From: CAZKRU01 sp964555235
GTDB taxonomy: Bacteria; Verrucomicrobiota; Verrucomicrobiia; Methylacidiphilales; CAMAQI01
Reading direction: 5' to 3'
Length of the DNA stretch: 23,400 nucleotides
NCBI GenBank assembly: GCA_964555235.1
Contig: CAZKRU010000070.1
Location: 1-23,400, forward strand
The number at the start of each line of letters is the position of its first letter. Within the stretch, counting starts at the first letter, position 1. Below are positions 6,564-14,729 of the stretch, one piece after another. A program made the position numbers and the translations under genes. The notes beneath the pieces were generated by a model that was not told where the DNA came from, did not search any database, and saw nothing but the letters and a program-made list of their open reading frames with translations.

Positions 6564-7229
6564 GTGAGGGCTTTGAATGTGAAAGAGTGGATCCATCGTT
6601 ATTTCATCGGTCCTGTAGGGGCGGGAGTGATCCAAGCCTTGGGGATGAGTTTTCGTCTGGAGATGGAAGATCCGCACGGATTTTTAAAGCAGACCAACCG
6701 AGGTCCAGTGCTTTTTGCGTTTTGGCATAATCGTCTTCTGATGATGCCCTATTTGTATCGGCACTCTTTTCCGGACCGTCGGATGGCGGTCATGATTAGT
6801 CGAAGTCGTGATGGTCAGATTATCGCCTCGGTGGTTGATCGTTTTGGAATTGGGGCATCGCGCGGATCGACTTCCAAAAAAGGTTCCTCGGCGTTTCGAG
6901 ACATGGCGTACCGGGTCATGGAGTTACAATCGGATGCGGGGGTGACTCCGGATGGACCGAGGGGTCCTTGCTATCATTTGCAGCCGGGGATTTTACATTT
7001 GAGTCAACTGACTCAGTGCCCGATTATCCCGATTACTTACGAGGCGGAATGGAAAAAAGTTTTAAAGAGTTGGGATCGCTTTCAAATTCCGTATCCGGGG
7101 ACGCGGATTCGCGTAAAATTGGGGGCTCCGTTGCAAGTTCCGGAAGATGCAGACGATGCCGTGCTGGCAGACTATACGAGCCGGTTGACGGCGGCACTGC
7201 AGGATGAGGATTCGTTTGTCAGGCGTTGA
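6564..7229 (+). CDS. DUF374-type lysophospholipid acyltransferase
   Basis: This 221-residue protein belongs to the DUF374 branch of the lysophospholipid acyltransferase superfamily. Conserved blocks are FAFWHNRLLMMP with His55-Asn56 (the H-x4-D region is altered in this branch), SRSRDG (79-84), RGSTSKKG (100-107), VTPDGPRGP (127-135, the P-D-G-x-R block) and a late SWDRFQIPYPGTRIRV. Members sit at the inner membrane and are thought to acylate lipid A-like or phospholipid acceptors. The start is GTG at 6564. It ends the lysS-MFS group. The MsbA-like ABC pair lies about 1.2 kb downstream, a pairing often seen for DUF374 genes in Gram-negative genomes and consistent with a role in envelope lipid synthesis. 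The exact acceptor is unknown. Confidence 0.85.
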   Translation: MRALNVKEWIHRYFIGPVGAGVIQALGMSFRLEMEDPHGFLKQTNRGPVLFAFWHNRLLMMPYLYRHSFPDRRMAVMISRSRDGQIIASVVDRFGIGASRGSTSKKGSSAFRDMAYRVMELQSDAGVTPDGPRGPCYHLQPGILHLSQLTQCPIIPITYEAEWKKVLKSWDRFQIPYPGTRIRVKLGAPLQVPEDADDAVLADYTSRLTAALQDEDSFVRR

Positions 7230-7246
7230 AAATGAATGGGTAATCT

Positions 7247-7309
7247 GGTGGGCGACTTCTCCGAAGGCACCGGTCCTAAGTGCGGCTCGCTCGGAGATCG
7301 AGCCCTACC
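7247..7309. repeat. Dispersed palindromic repeat (GGTAGGGCTCG type)
   Basis: This intergenic segment reads, on the minus strand, GGTAGGGCTCGATCTCCGAG and continues CGAGCCGC. GGCTCG (7284-7289) and CGAGCC (7299-7304) form a stem, CTTC-TCC-GAAG a second one, and the ends GGTGGG and CCTACC are near-complementary. I have the impression of similar sequences as interspersed repeats in other genomes, but only this copy is in the window. The rest of the 167-bp gap holds only a weak promoter candidate. Confidence 0.5.
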
Positions 7310-7360
7310 ATTCGGGGCTGCTGGATCCAGTTGCGTGGGGCGTCGGAAAAAAGCAGATTC

Positions 7361-7390
7361 TCGACATTTGAATTTCACGCTTCATGTTAG
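7361..7390 (+). promoter_or_regulatory. Weak promoter candidate before the HD nuclease gene
   Basis: TCGACA (7361-7366) and TGTTAG (7385-7390) are 18 bp apart; the -10 match is poor. It is listed because it lies just upstream of the GTG start at 7397 in the first real gap after the lysS group, so transcription of the downstream block could begin here. Confidence 0.25.
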
Positions 7391-7396
7391 TTTCTT

Positions 7397-8419
7397 GTGA
7401 CGCTTTTGGAATTAATTCAGTCGACCACTCCCGATCAAGAACCGACGCATCTCGGACTTGATTTTCAGATCGGTACGATTCGCGAGACGACGACCAAAGG
7501 AGGGAAGCCTTACTTTGATCTCGAAATCATCGACGCGACGGCCAAGGAGAAAATCAAGGTCTGGTCGGATACGCCTTCTTTCTCATTCTGTGAAACGCTC
7601 AAGGGAGGGGAATGTGTTCATGGGACGGCTCGATTTTCGAGAAATCAATACGGATTGAATGTGGAGGAGTTGCAGATGCGCCATCTCACTCCCGAGGAGA
7701 TTGAAGAATTTCTCGCGGGATCGCCCGAGCGCCAGGCACAATTGTCGCAAGACTTTGCCTTTCTCAAGGGCACCGTTGAAGCCTTTCGAGATCCCCGACT
7801 TCGAGCGCTGGGGCTGGCCTTTCTGAATCAAATGGGAGATCGCTTTTGTCGGGCGGGGGCTGCCCGTGAAATTCACCATGCGCGGCGCGGTGGTCTGTTG
7901 GAGCATACGGCGCAGATGTTGCGAACGGCTGAAGCCTTGCGTCCGGTCTATCCAAATCTGAATTGGGATCTCATTGGCTCCGGGGTTTTGTTTCATGATG
8001 TGGGAAAATTGTGGGAGCACGATTATCCGGCGCAAAGTTTTGTTCCGACACATCAAGTCCTGGGAGAGTTGCTGGGGCATATTTCGATTGGGATTGAAGT
8101 GGTGAATAAATTTTGGCGCGAGCTCGCGACGACTCCTGAATTTCAAGAGTCGGGAACTCCGGCTGCGGAAACGGTGCGGCAGCATTTGCTCCACTTGATC
8201 GCCTCGCACCATGGACAAAAGGATTATGGCGCGCCAGTAACGCCCCGCACTCCGGAAGCGTGGGTCTTGCACTACATCGACAATTTAGATGCGCGCGTTG
8301 AAATGATGCGCGGGATTTATTCGGAAAAATCGCAGATTGCTCCTGGAATTTACGACCGAAAGCGTCCGTTGGAGGGGAATGCCGTCGAGCCGCTCGCGCC
8401 ATGGGAGGCGACGGGATAG
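7397..8419 (+). CDS. YhaM-like 3'-5' exoribonuclease (OB fold plus HD domain)
   Basis: The 340 residues begin with an OB-type nucleic-acid-binding segment (about 20-95; LDFQIGTIRETTTKGGKPYF then DLEIIDATAKEKIKVW). An HD-superfamily domain follows: GGLLEHT with His170, LFHDVGK with His200-Asp201, IASHHGQ with His271-His272, and HYIDNLDAR with Asp295. This order and the late SHHGQKDYGAP-TP-TPEA block match YhaM of Bacillus subtilis, a Mn-dependent 3'-5' exoribonuclease, so RNA (possibly ssDNA) degradation is the likely role. The start is GTG. It is 3 nt upstream of the first ABC gene, so the two are probably co-transcribed, although a functional link is not obvious. The protein is about 25 residues longer than YhaM. 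Confidence 0.82.
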   Translation: MTLLELIQSTTPDQEPTHLGLDFQIGTIRETTTKGGKPYFDLEIIDATAKEKIKVWSDTPSFSFCETLKGGECVHGTARFSRNQYGLNVEELQMRHLTPEEIEEFLAGSPERQAQLSQDFAFLKGTVEAFRDPRLRALGLAFLNQMGDRFCRAGAAREIHHARRGGLLEHTAQMLRTAEALRPVYPNLNWDLIGSGVLFHDVGKLWEHDYPAQSFVPTHQVLGELLGHISIGIEVVNKFWRELATTPEFQESGTPAAETVRQHLLHLIASHHGQKDYGAPVTPRTPEAWVLHYIDNLDARVEMMRGIYSEKSQIAPGIYDRKRPLEGNAVEPLAPWEATG

Positions 8420-8422
8420 TCC

Positions 8423-10258
8423 GTGCAGAGCACGCTCTCGAATGGTGCCATTGTTTCTCGTCTGCTGCGGCTTGCCTGGCAGTACCGTGGTCGATGTTTG
8501 CTTGCGCTGTTTTTCCAGACGCTCCTGATCGTTTTGGCGGTCAAAAATCTTGGGATGGTTGGATTGGCGATCGATTACCTCCGTCACGTTCTCGATCCGT
8601 CAAATCTGGAGCCCCATTGGCCGTTTGGGTTTCATCCTCCTCCGCATTGGTCTCCGATGCAGGTCATTCTCATGGTGGGAGCGACCATTTTAACGATTGC
8701 TTTGATGCGGGGGCTTCTGCAATTCGCTCACACGACCAATTTGAGTGGTCTGACGAACGGACAAATCATTCCGGCGCTTCGGGCTCAGGTTTACGCGAAG
8801 CTTCAGCGGCTCAGTTTTCGCTTTTTTGATCTCAACACCAGTGGATCCATCATCAATCGTGTCACCGGGGACGTGCAACGAATGCGGTCGTTCATTGACG
8901 AAGTTTTGATTAATGGGGTGACGCTCGCTATCAGTCTCTCGGTCTATTTTTTTACAATGCTGATGATTCACCCCGGTCTTGCGCTGGCGTGCCTGCTGAC
9001 TTCACCGGTCATTGTTTGGGTCTCAATTCGATTTTCTCAAAAAATCCGTCCGGACTATGAAGTCGGGAGTAAAAATGTGGACGACTTGATTCTCGGATTT
9101 TCGGAGTCTGTTCAGGGAATGGAAATGATCAAGGGGTTTGCGCGGGAGACTGATTGCCGCGATCGCTTCGAAGCGTTGAATCAGAAGGTCTGCGATCACA
9201 ATCATACCGTCTTTCGTAAAGTCAGTCGTTACTCCGCCTTTATGGAGTTCATGACCAACCTCAATCTTGCGATTCTGCTCGGGTACGGAGGATGGCTCGT
9301 CTATCGAGGGGAATTGTCTTTAGGCGCGGGGCTGGTTGTTTTTGCGGGACTGCTGCAACAATTCTCCGGGCAGATCTCCAATGTTGCCAATTTGCTCAAC
9401 ATCATTCAACAGAGTTTAATTGGTTCGCGTCGCGTCTTTGAGGTACTCGATGCTCCCATTGAAATTCTCAGTGCACCGAATGCGCGTCCGATTCATTCAA
9501 CACGAGGGGAAATTCAGTTCGAAAATGTTCGTCTCGATCATTCGCAACCGGTGCTTCGTGATGTTTCCTTTCATGTTAAACCGGGGCAGTTGATTGCCAT
9601 TATGGGGGCGACTGGTGCCGGAAAGAGCGCGCTGCTCAGTTTGATTCCCCGCTTTTATGATCCGAGCCAGGGTCGCATTCTTCTGGACGGCCATGATCTG
9701 AGAGACTTGTCGTTGGAGGATTTGCGGCGCCACATTGGTCTGGTTTTTCAAGAGAGTTTTCTTTTCCGTGCGACGGTGGCTCAGAATATTGCTTTTGGAA
9801 GTCCGGAGGCGACCCAGAAAGAAATTGAGAGAGCGGCCCGAATCGCCTCCGCGCATGAATTCATTCAAGCACTTCCGCGCGGGTATGAAACGATGTTGCA
9901 AGAGGGTGGATCAAATCTTTCGGGGGGACAGCGTCAGCGATTGGCTATTGCACGTGCGCTCTTGGTGAATCCTCGAATTCTCATTCTCGACGATCCGACG
10001 GCATCCCTGGATCCGGAAACCGATGCGGAGATCTTTCAAGCGATGAATGAGATGATGAAAGGACGGACGACTTTTATTGTGGCGCATCGAGTCTCCAGTG
10101 TTCGAAAAGCGGATCAAATTCTGGTACTCGACAATGGTAAAATCATTCAGAGAGGAACCCACGAGGAGTTGATGAGTCAGGGAGGGCTTTACTGGCGGGT
10201 CGCAAGACACCAGTTGATCGATTCCGAATCCTTATTGCGCGAAGGAGTTCAATCGTGA
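8423..10258 (+). CDS. ABC exporter half-transporter with degenerate ATP site (subunit 1)
   Basis: This 611-residue fused transmembrane/ATPase subunit belongs to the MsbA/LmrC family. Six membrane segments lie in about residues 20-325. The nucleotide-binding domain has Walker A GATGAGKS (395-402), Q-loop Q443, signature LSGGQ (499-503), Walker B ILILDDP with D523, and H-loop H555. The position after the Walker B aspartate is Asp524 instead of the catalytic glutamate, a hallmark of the degenerate site in heterodimeric exporters. The start is GTG 3 nt after the YhaM-like gene; the stop overlaps the next subunit by 4 nt. Likely work: export of a lipid or drug-like substrate across the inner membrane together with subunit 2. 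A homodimer is unlikely. Confidence 0.93.
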   Translation: MQSTLSNGAIVSRLLRLAWQYRGRCLLALFFQTLLIVLAVKNLGMVGLAIDYLRHVLDPSNLEPHWPFGFHPPPHWSPMQVILMVGATILTIALMRGLLQFAHTTNLSGLTNGQIIPALRAQVYAKLQRLSFRFFDLNTSGSIINRVTGDVQRMRSFIDEVLINGVTLAISLSVYFFTMLMIHPGLALACLLTSPVIVWVSIRFSQKIRPDYEVGSKNVDDLILGFSESVQGMEMIKGFARETDCRDRFEALNQKVCDHNHTVFRKVSRYSAFMEFMTNLNLAILLGYGGWLVYRGELSLGAGLVVFAGLLQQFSGQISNVANLLNIIQQSLIGSRRVFEVLDAPIEILSAPNARPIHSTRGEIQFENVRLDHSQPVLRDVSFHVKPGQLIAIMGATGAGKSALLSLIPRFYDPSQGRILLDGHDLRDLSLEDLRRHIGLVFQESFLFRATVAQNIAFGSPEATQKEIERAARIASAHEFIQALPRGYETMLQEGGSNLSGGQRQRLAIARALLVNPRILILDDPTASLDPETDAEIFQAMNEMMKGRTTFIVAHRVSSVRKADQILVLDNGKIIQRGTHEELMSQGGLYWRVARHQLIDSESLLREGVQS

Positions 10259-12039
10259 AGGAAGGGTTCAAAAAGAAATCAGCCCCTCCAGATCGCCCCC
10301 TGGACCTGGCGCTGCTGCGTCGTCTCTGGAGTTTTACAGATCCACATCACAAAATTCGGAATCGTTTAACGGCTCTGGTTGTGATTCGTTCGATCCAATT
10401 GCCCCTGATTTCGTGGGCGATTGGAGCCGTGATACGAGGTCCGATTACGGCGAAGGATTCTCTAGGAATTATCTGGGGAGTGCTCGGTTTTTTGTCTTTG
10501 GCCTTTACGACTTTTTTGATATTGGCCTCGCGGCAGCGCCTTTCCCAGGAGCTTGGAGAAAGAACAATGCGGGATTTGCGGTCCAAAATATTTGAACACC
10601 TGCTTCGACAACCGATCAGTTTCTTTCGAAAAAACCGACTCGGTTCTCTGATCAGTCGAGTAACCTCGGATGTCGAGAGTGTTCGTGCGGGAATTCAAGG
10701 AGTCTTTTTTGTCTGTATCGTTCAGGGGGGGCAAATGCTGATTGCGGGGCTCTTGATGTTTTATTTTGATGCGGTCCTTTTTGGGGTGGCCATGCTCATC
10801 CTTCCCGTGTTTTGGGCGGTGAACCGCTATTTCCGGAAAGAATACAGCCGATCGCTTCGCGAGGTGCAGGAGAGTTTTAGCCGGGTGACCTCGGCGTTGG
10901 CAGAGGCGGTAAATGGAATTCGTCTGACGCAGAGCTATGCGCGTGAGGAGCAGAATGCATCCCAATTCGAAGAGCTCATTCATGATCATTCCGAATATAA
11001 TTTACGGATCGGCCGCTTGGGAGCGATTTTTGGGCCACTCCTGGAGTTTAATAGTCAGCTCTTCATTGCGATTCTCGTGCTGCTGGGCGGTTATCGGATT
11101 TTACAGCCGGATGCTCCGATGGAAATTGGTGCGATGATTCAATTCTTCTTTTTGGCCGGGATTTTTTTCTCTCCGGTTCAGGCCATTGGGAACCAGTATA
11201 ATCAAGCACTTACCGCGATGGCAGGCGCGGAACGGATTTTTCAGCTCCTGGATACGAAGCCCGAGTGGGAAGATGCTCCGGGGCTTGTGGCCCTTCCATC
11301 GCTGCAGGGGGTAGTTGAGTTCAGGAATGTGTCATTTGAGTATGAACCGGGAAAACCGATCTTGAAGAAGGTCTCCTTTACGGTGGAGCCCGGGCAAGTG
11401 ATCGCACTAGTTGGGCCGACGGGGAGTGGAAAAACGACCATTACCAGTTTAGTTTCAAAATTTTATCTCTTGAATCATGGAGAGATCTTTTTGGATGGTC
11501 GTGAAATCCGAACCATTCCGTTTCACGACCTCCACCGGCAGATGGCGATGGTGACCCAGCAGAATTTTCTTTTCACGGGCACGGTTCGCGAAAATCTGCG
11601 TTGGGGGCGACCCGAGGCAACGGATGATGAAATTGTCAATGCGGCACGGTCCCTTGATTGTCTGGATCTGGTGGAAGGCTTGGCAAGGGGATTTGATACG
11701 GAGGTGGGCGAACGCGGGACTCAGCTTTCGGTGGGGGAGCGTCAGATCCTCTGTTTCTTGAGGGCAATGATTGCGAACCCAAAGATTTTGGTTCTGGATG
11801 AGGCGACAAGTGCGGTGGATGCAATCACTGAGGCGAGAATTCAAGCGGCCCTCGCACGGCTCGTCTTGCACCGGACCAGCTTTGTGATTGCACACCGCCT
11901 CAGTACGATTCGCGAAGCACATCAGGTTCTGGTGCTTCAGCGCGGGGAGATTGTCGAGCGGGGAACGCATTCGAGTCTGCTTCAGGAGAATGGACTTTAC
12001 GCGGGGATGTATCGAAAATTTACCAGTTCTCCTGGCTAA
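10255..12039 (+). CDS. ABC exporter half-transporter with catalytic Walker B (subunit 2)
   Basis: This is the 594-residue partner of the preceding subunit, with about six membrane segments in residues 38-320. Its ATPase domain has Walker A GPTGSGKT (387-394), Walker B ILVLDE with catalytic Glu516, and H-loop His547. The signature is LSVGE (491-495) rather than LSGGQ. The altered signature would pair with the altered Walker B of subunit 1, leaving one sound ATP site (Walker A/B of this subunit with LSGGQ of subunit 1). That is the TM287/288- and BmrCD-type asymmetric design. The GTG start overlaps the previous stop (GTGA). The neighbouring DUF374 gene makes a lipid substrate reasonable, but multidrug export is equally possible. 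Confidence 0.93.
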   Translation: MKEGFKKKSAPPDRPLDLALLRRLWSFTDPHHKIRNRLTALVVIRSIQLPLISWAIGAVIRGPITAKDSLGIIWGVLGFLSLAFTTFLILASRQRLSQELGERTMRDLRSKIFEHLLRQPISFFRKNRLGSLISRVTSDVESVRAGIQGVFFVCIVQGGQMLIAGLLMFYFDAVLFGVAMLILPVFWAVNRYFRKEYSRSLREVQESFSRVTSALAEAVNGIRLTQSYAREEQNASQFEELIHDHSEYNLRIGRLGAIFGPLLEFNSQLFIAILVLLGGYRILQPDAPMEIGAMIQFFFLAGIFFSPVQAIGNQYNQALTAMAGAERIFQLLDTKPEWEDAPGLVALPSLQGVVEFRNVSFEYEPGKPILKKVSFTVEPGQVIALVGPTGSGKTTITSLVSKFYLLNHGEIFLDGREIRTIPFHDLHRQMAMVTQQNFLFTGTVRENLRWGRPEATDDEIVNAARSLDCLDLVEGLARGFDTEVGERGTQLSVGERQILCFLRAMIANPKILVLDEATSAVDAITEARIQAALARLVLHRTSFVIAHRLSTIREAHQVLVLQRGEIVERGTHSSLLQENGLYAGMYRKFTSSPG

Positions 12040-12051
12040 GAGACTCTGCCG

Positions 12052-13521
12052 ATGAAGACTGACGAATTATTATCCAAAAAAGTCCGCGAGCTCCCGCATC
12101 GACCCGGGGTTTACATTTACAAAGACCGATTGGGACGAATTATTTATGTCGGAAAAGCGCGCGATCTGAAAAAGCGGGTTTCTCAGTACTTTCATCCATC
12201 GCGAGAGATGCGCTCTGACCGGAAGACTCAGGCATTGCTCACATCGATTCGCGATTTTGATTTTCATGTGGTGAATTCCGAGGCGGAGGCGCTCCTCTTG
12301 GAGGGAAAGCTGATTAAGGAATATCGCCCGAGATTCAACATCAGCTTCCGGGATGATAAGCGATTTCTCATGGTACGGGTGAATGTGGATGATCCGATTC
12401 CAAAATTTCAACTGACCCGAATGCGCAAAGAGGATGGAGCCCGTTATTTTGGGCCGTTTGTCGATTCCGTTGCGTTGCGGAAGACGCTCAAGGTGATGCA
12501 AAATCAATTTACCCTGCGAATGTGTTCGCCCTTGCTCCCGACGGAGCGTGACTACAAGCATTGTCTCGATCATATTATTAAAAAATGTCCGGCGCCATGC
12601 ATTGGAAAGATTTCGCGTGAGGACTATCATGGCCTTGTTCAGAAGGCCTGTGATTTTTTGGAGGGAAAATCGAAAGAGACGGTAGCGGAGTTGGAGCGCG
12701 AAATGATGGCGGCGGCAGGGCGTCACGATTTTGAGAGGGCGGCGGGTTTGCGGGATCTAGCGGAAGACTTACGAAGAACCACGCAACCGATGAAACGCTT
12801 TATTCGGACGTTTCAGCCGAAAATTGATGGCTCCCAGGATGTTCTTGAATTGCAGCAGGCGTTGAAGCTTGAAGTGCTGCCGCAGGTGATGGAGTGCTTT
12901 GATATTTCGAATATCTCAACGACACACAAGGTTGCTTCCATGGTCTGTTTTCGCGGGGGGAGGCCGGATAAGGCGAGTTATCGTCGGTATCGCATTGTTG
13001 GGGTGGAGGGCCAGGACGATTTTGCGAGTATTGCAGAGGCGGTGCGTCGTCGCTATTCCCGAGTGCTGACGGAAGGAATTCGGAAGCCGGATCTCATTAT
13101 TGTGGATGGTGGGAAAGGGCAACTCAGTTCGGCGTTGGCTGAATTAAAAGTTCTTGGGTTGGGGGCGTTGCCATTGATTGGGTTGGCAAAAGAGAATGAG
13201 GAGATTTATCGCTCTGGAATTTCCGAGCCTTTGATTCTTTCGAGAGCTTCGGGAGCACTCAAGCTTCTTCAGCGAATTCGTGACGAGGCGCATCGCTTTG
13301 CGAATGGATATCACCAACTTTTACTCAAGCAACGAATTTCAGAGAGTGCGCTGGATGAATGTCCGGGAGTGAGTCCTGCTCGAAAAATTCGACTTCTGAA
13401 TCATTTTGGATCCGTTTCAAAACTTAAAAAAGCAACGGTTGCGGAGATTGGTGCGGTGGAAGGAATCGGGCCAAAGACGGCGGTAGGAATCTGGAATTAT
13501 TTTCATCCGGAGGCTGAGTAG
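12052..13521 (+). CDS. uvrC: Excinuclease ABC subunit C, shortened
   Basis: UvrC makes both incisions around bulky DNA lesions after UvrA/UvrB loading. The 489 residues contain the GIY-YIG 3' nuclease (19-93, GVYIYKD and IIYVGKARDL), and four cysteines C158, C171, C179, C183 in the place where an iron-sulfur cluster has been reported. A UvrB-binding UVR helix pair follows (about 207-242, HDFERAAGLRDLAEDLRR). The RNase H-like 5' nuclease has D284 (ECFDISN), D352 (IIVDGGKGQ) and H414 (DEAHRFAN), and a tandem helix-hairpin-helix lies at about 432-489. E. coli UvrC is about 610 residues. Here only about 42 residues separate the UVR motif from D284, against about 160, so an interdomain segment of roughly 115-120 residues is absent although every catalytic residue is kept. 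It starts 12 nt after the ABC gene. Confidence 0.94.
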   Translation: MKTDELLSKKVRELPHRPGVYIYKDRLGRIIYVGKARDLKKRVSQYFHPSREMRSDRKTQALLTSIRDFDFHVVNSEAEALLLEGKLIKEYRPRFNISFRDDKRFLMVRVNVDDPIPKFQLTRMRKEDGARYFGPFVDSVALRKTLKVMQNQFTLRMCSPLLPTERDYKHCLDHIIKKCPAPCIGKISREDYHGLVQKACDFLEGKSKETVAELEREMMAAAGRHDFERAAGLRDLAEDLRRTTQPMKRFIRTFQPKIDGSQDVLELQQALKLEVLPQVMECFDISNISTTHKVASMVCFRGGRPDKASYRRYRIVGVEGQDDFASIAEAVRRRYSRVLTEGIRKPDLIIVDGGKGQLSSALAELKVLGLGALPLIGLAKENEEIYRSGISEPLILSRASGALKLLQRIRDEAHRFANGYHQLLLKQRISESALDECPGVSPARKIRLLNHFGSVSKLKKATVAEIGAVEGIGPKTAVGIWNYFHPEAE

Positions 13522-13569
13522 ATTTCTCATCTCGCCAAGTTCGCGAAGAGACGAAGGAGAAGCGCTAAA

Positions 13570-14583
13570 TCACAGGGACCGGTTCTCCGCGCCTGTCGAT
13601 TCGCGGATGACAAGTCGTGGGGAGACGCTGGCCGATTTTCCGGATTTACCCGAAATCTTTTTTAGTAGCATCTCCGTTGCAAGCCGTCCGCATTGGTCTA
13701 TTTCTGAACTCGAGGACGTTAGCGGAATGAGAGACGTTTCGGCGACGGGAGAGTTATTAACCCCCGTTATTTTGACATCTTCGGGAATCCGCAAACCTTT
13801 TTTCTGGAGAACGCGGATGGCTCCGATCGCCTGAGCATCGGACTGTGTGACAATTCCATCGAAATCTTCCTTGAGTTCCAAAAGCGCTTTTACCGCGATC
13901 AAGCCATCTTCGAGATTGAATGATTTGCTCGGAATAATCAGATGTGGAAAAAGGGGGGCTTTGGCTTCCTTGTGTGCACGCACGTATCCTTGATAACGCT
14001 GGGACGAGGTTTTGAAATGAGCGATGCGCCGACATCCTTTTTTGAGGAGATGTTGGGTGGTGAGATAGCATTGGGCTTCTTGATCGGTGTAGATATTGCA
14101 ATAAAAAGAGGCAGAACCTCGATCCGGAAAAACGGAAACAATCGGGAGGCCGTTGCGATCGATTTTTCGAAGCCTTTCAATCAGATTTGGGGGTTCAACG
14201 CCTCCCACGATGAGGCCATCGACGTCGCGTTTGAGGTTTTCGTTGCAGGACTCAAGAAGTTCCTGGTCTTCATTAAAAAAACGAATCCAGAGTCGATGCT
14301 GGGTTCCTTCCACGGCCTTGGCGATGCTCTCCAGAAAGAGGGAGGTGGCGTCACTTCCGGGACTTTCGATGTTGTGAAGGAAAACAGCAATGGCGTCTTT
14401 CCTTCCGCTCTTTAGGGCAACCGCCATGCGGTTAGGGACATAGTCGAGCTCCTTTGCCTTTTTGAAAATTGCTTCACGCGTCTTGGTGCTGGCTCCCGTA
14501 GTCCCCATCCGGCCGCTGAGCACTTTAGAAACCAGAGTATAAGAGATGTCGAGCGACTTCGCGATTTGCTTGAGCGAGGACAT
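13570..14583 (-). CDS. LacI-family transcriptional regulator
   Basis: This 337-residue protein has an N-terminal helix-turn-helix and hinge (SLKQIAKSLDISYTLVSKVL, then SGRMGTTGASTKTREAIFKK and a DYVPNRMAVALKSG hinge). A periplasmic-binding-protein-like sensor domain follows (about 62-330; IAVFLHNI, DGLIVGG, LLKKGCRRIAHF, DFDGIVTQSDAQAIGAIRVL, ITGVNNSP). The recognition helix reads YTLVSKVLSG in place of the more usual STVSRVLNG. Such regulators bind DNA as dimers and usually respond to a sugar or its phosphate; the ligand here is unknown. It is transcribed away from the Spx/ArsC-like gene across a 146-bp region carrying three copies of a TGGATTA motif. No sugar-catabolic genes are adjacent, so its targets are probably elsewhere, besides itself. 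Confidence 0.9.
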   Translation of the reverse strand: MSSLKQIAKSLDISYTLVSKVLSGRMGTTGASTKTREAIFKKAKELDYVPNRMAVALKSGRKDAIAVFLHNIESPGSDATSLFLESIAKAVEGTQHRLWIRFFNEDQELLESCNENLKRDVDGLIVGGVEPPNLIERLRKIDRNGLPIVSVFPDRGSASFYCNIYTDQEAQCYLTTQHLLKKGCRRIAHFKTSSQRYQGYVRAHKEAKAPLFPHLIIPSKSFNLEDGLIAVKALLELKEDFDGIVTQSDAQAIGAIRVLQKKGLRIPEDVKITGVNNSPVAETSLIPLTSSSSEIDQCGRLATEMLLKKISGKSGKSASVSPRLVIRESTGAENRSL

Positions 14584-14623
14584 GAGAAGATTTTTAAAAG
14601 ATCACGAGAAGTGAATCAATCCT

Positions 14624-14652
14624 TTAATATTGAGTTTATTGCACGGGGTAAA
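14624..14652 (-). promoter_or_regulatory. Predicted promoter of the LacI-family gene
   Basis: On the minus strand, TTTACC (14652-14647) and TATTAA (14629-14624) lie 17 bp apart, each matching four of six consensus bases. The -35 overlaps the operator-like repeat at 14649-14659, which would fit repression of its own gene. The leader would be about 35 nt. Confidence 0.4.
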
Positions 14653-14726
14653 TGGATTAAGGGGAAGTCGGATTACTTCTGATTTTTCTATATGGATTAA
14701 AGGGTTTTTTTCATCTAATCCATTTA
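14649..14726. promoter_or_regulatory. Three-copy operator-like motif between divergent genes
   Basis: TAAATGGATTAAGGGG (14649-14664) and TATATGGATTAAAGGG (14689-14704) are direct repeats matching at 14 of 16 positions, with starts 40 bp apart. TAATCCATTTA (14716-14726) is a perfect inverted copy of 14649-14659 and ends 3 bp before the ATG of the Spx/ArsC-like gene. A regulator bound here could control both divergent genes; the LacI-family protein is the obvious candidate. Confidence 0.5.
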
Positions 14727-14729
14727 AGT

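Noticed and set aside
13942..14415. Plus-strand open frame of 157 codons opposite the LacI-family gene
   Set aside because: Shadow of an intact regulator with clear helix-turn-helix and sensor motifs.
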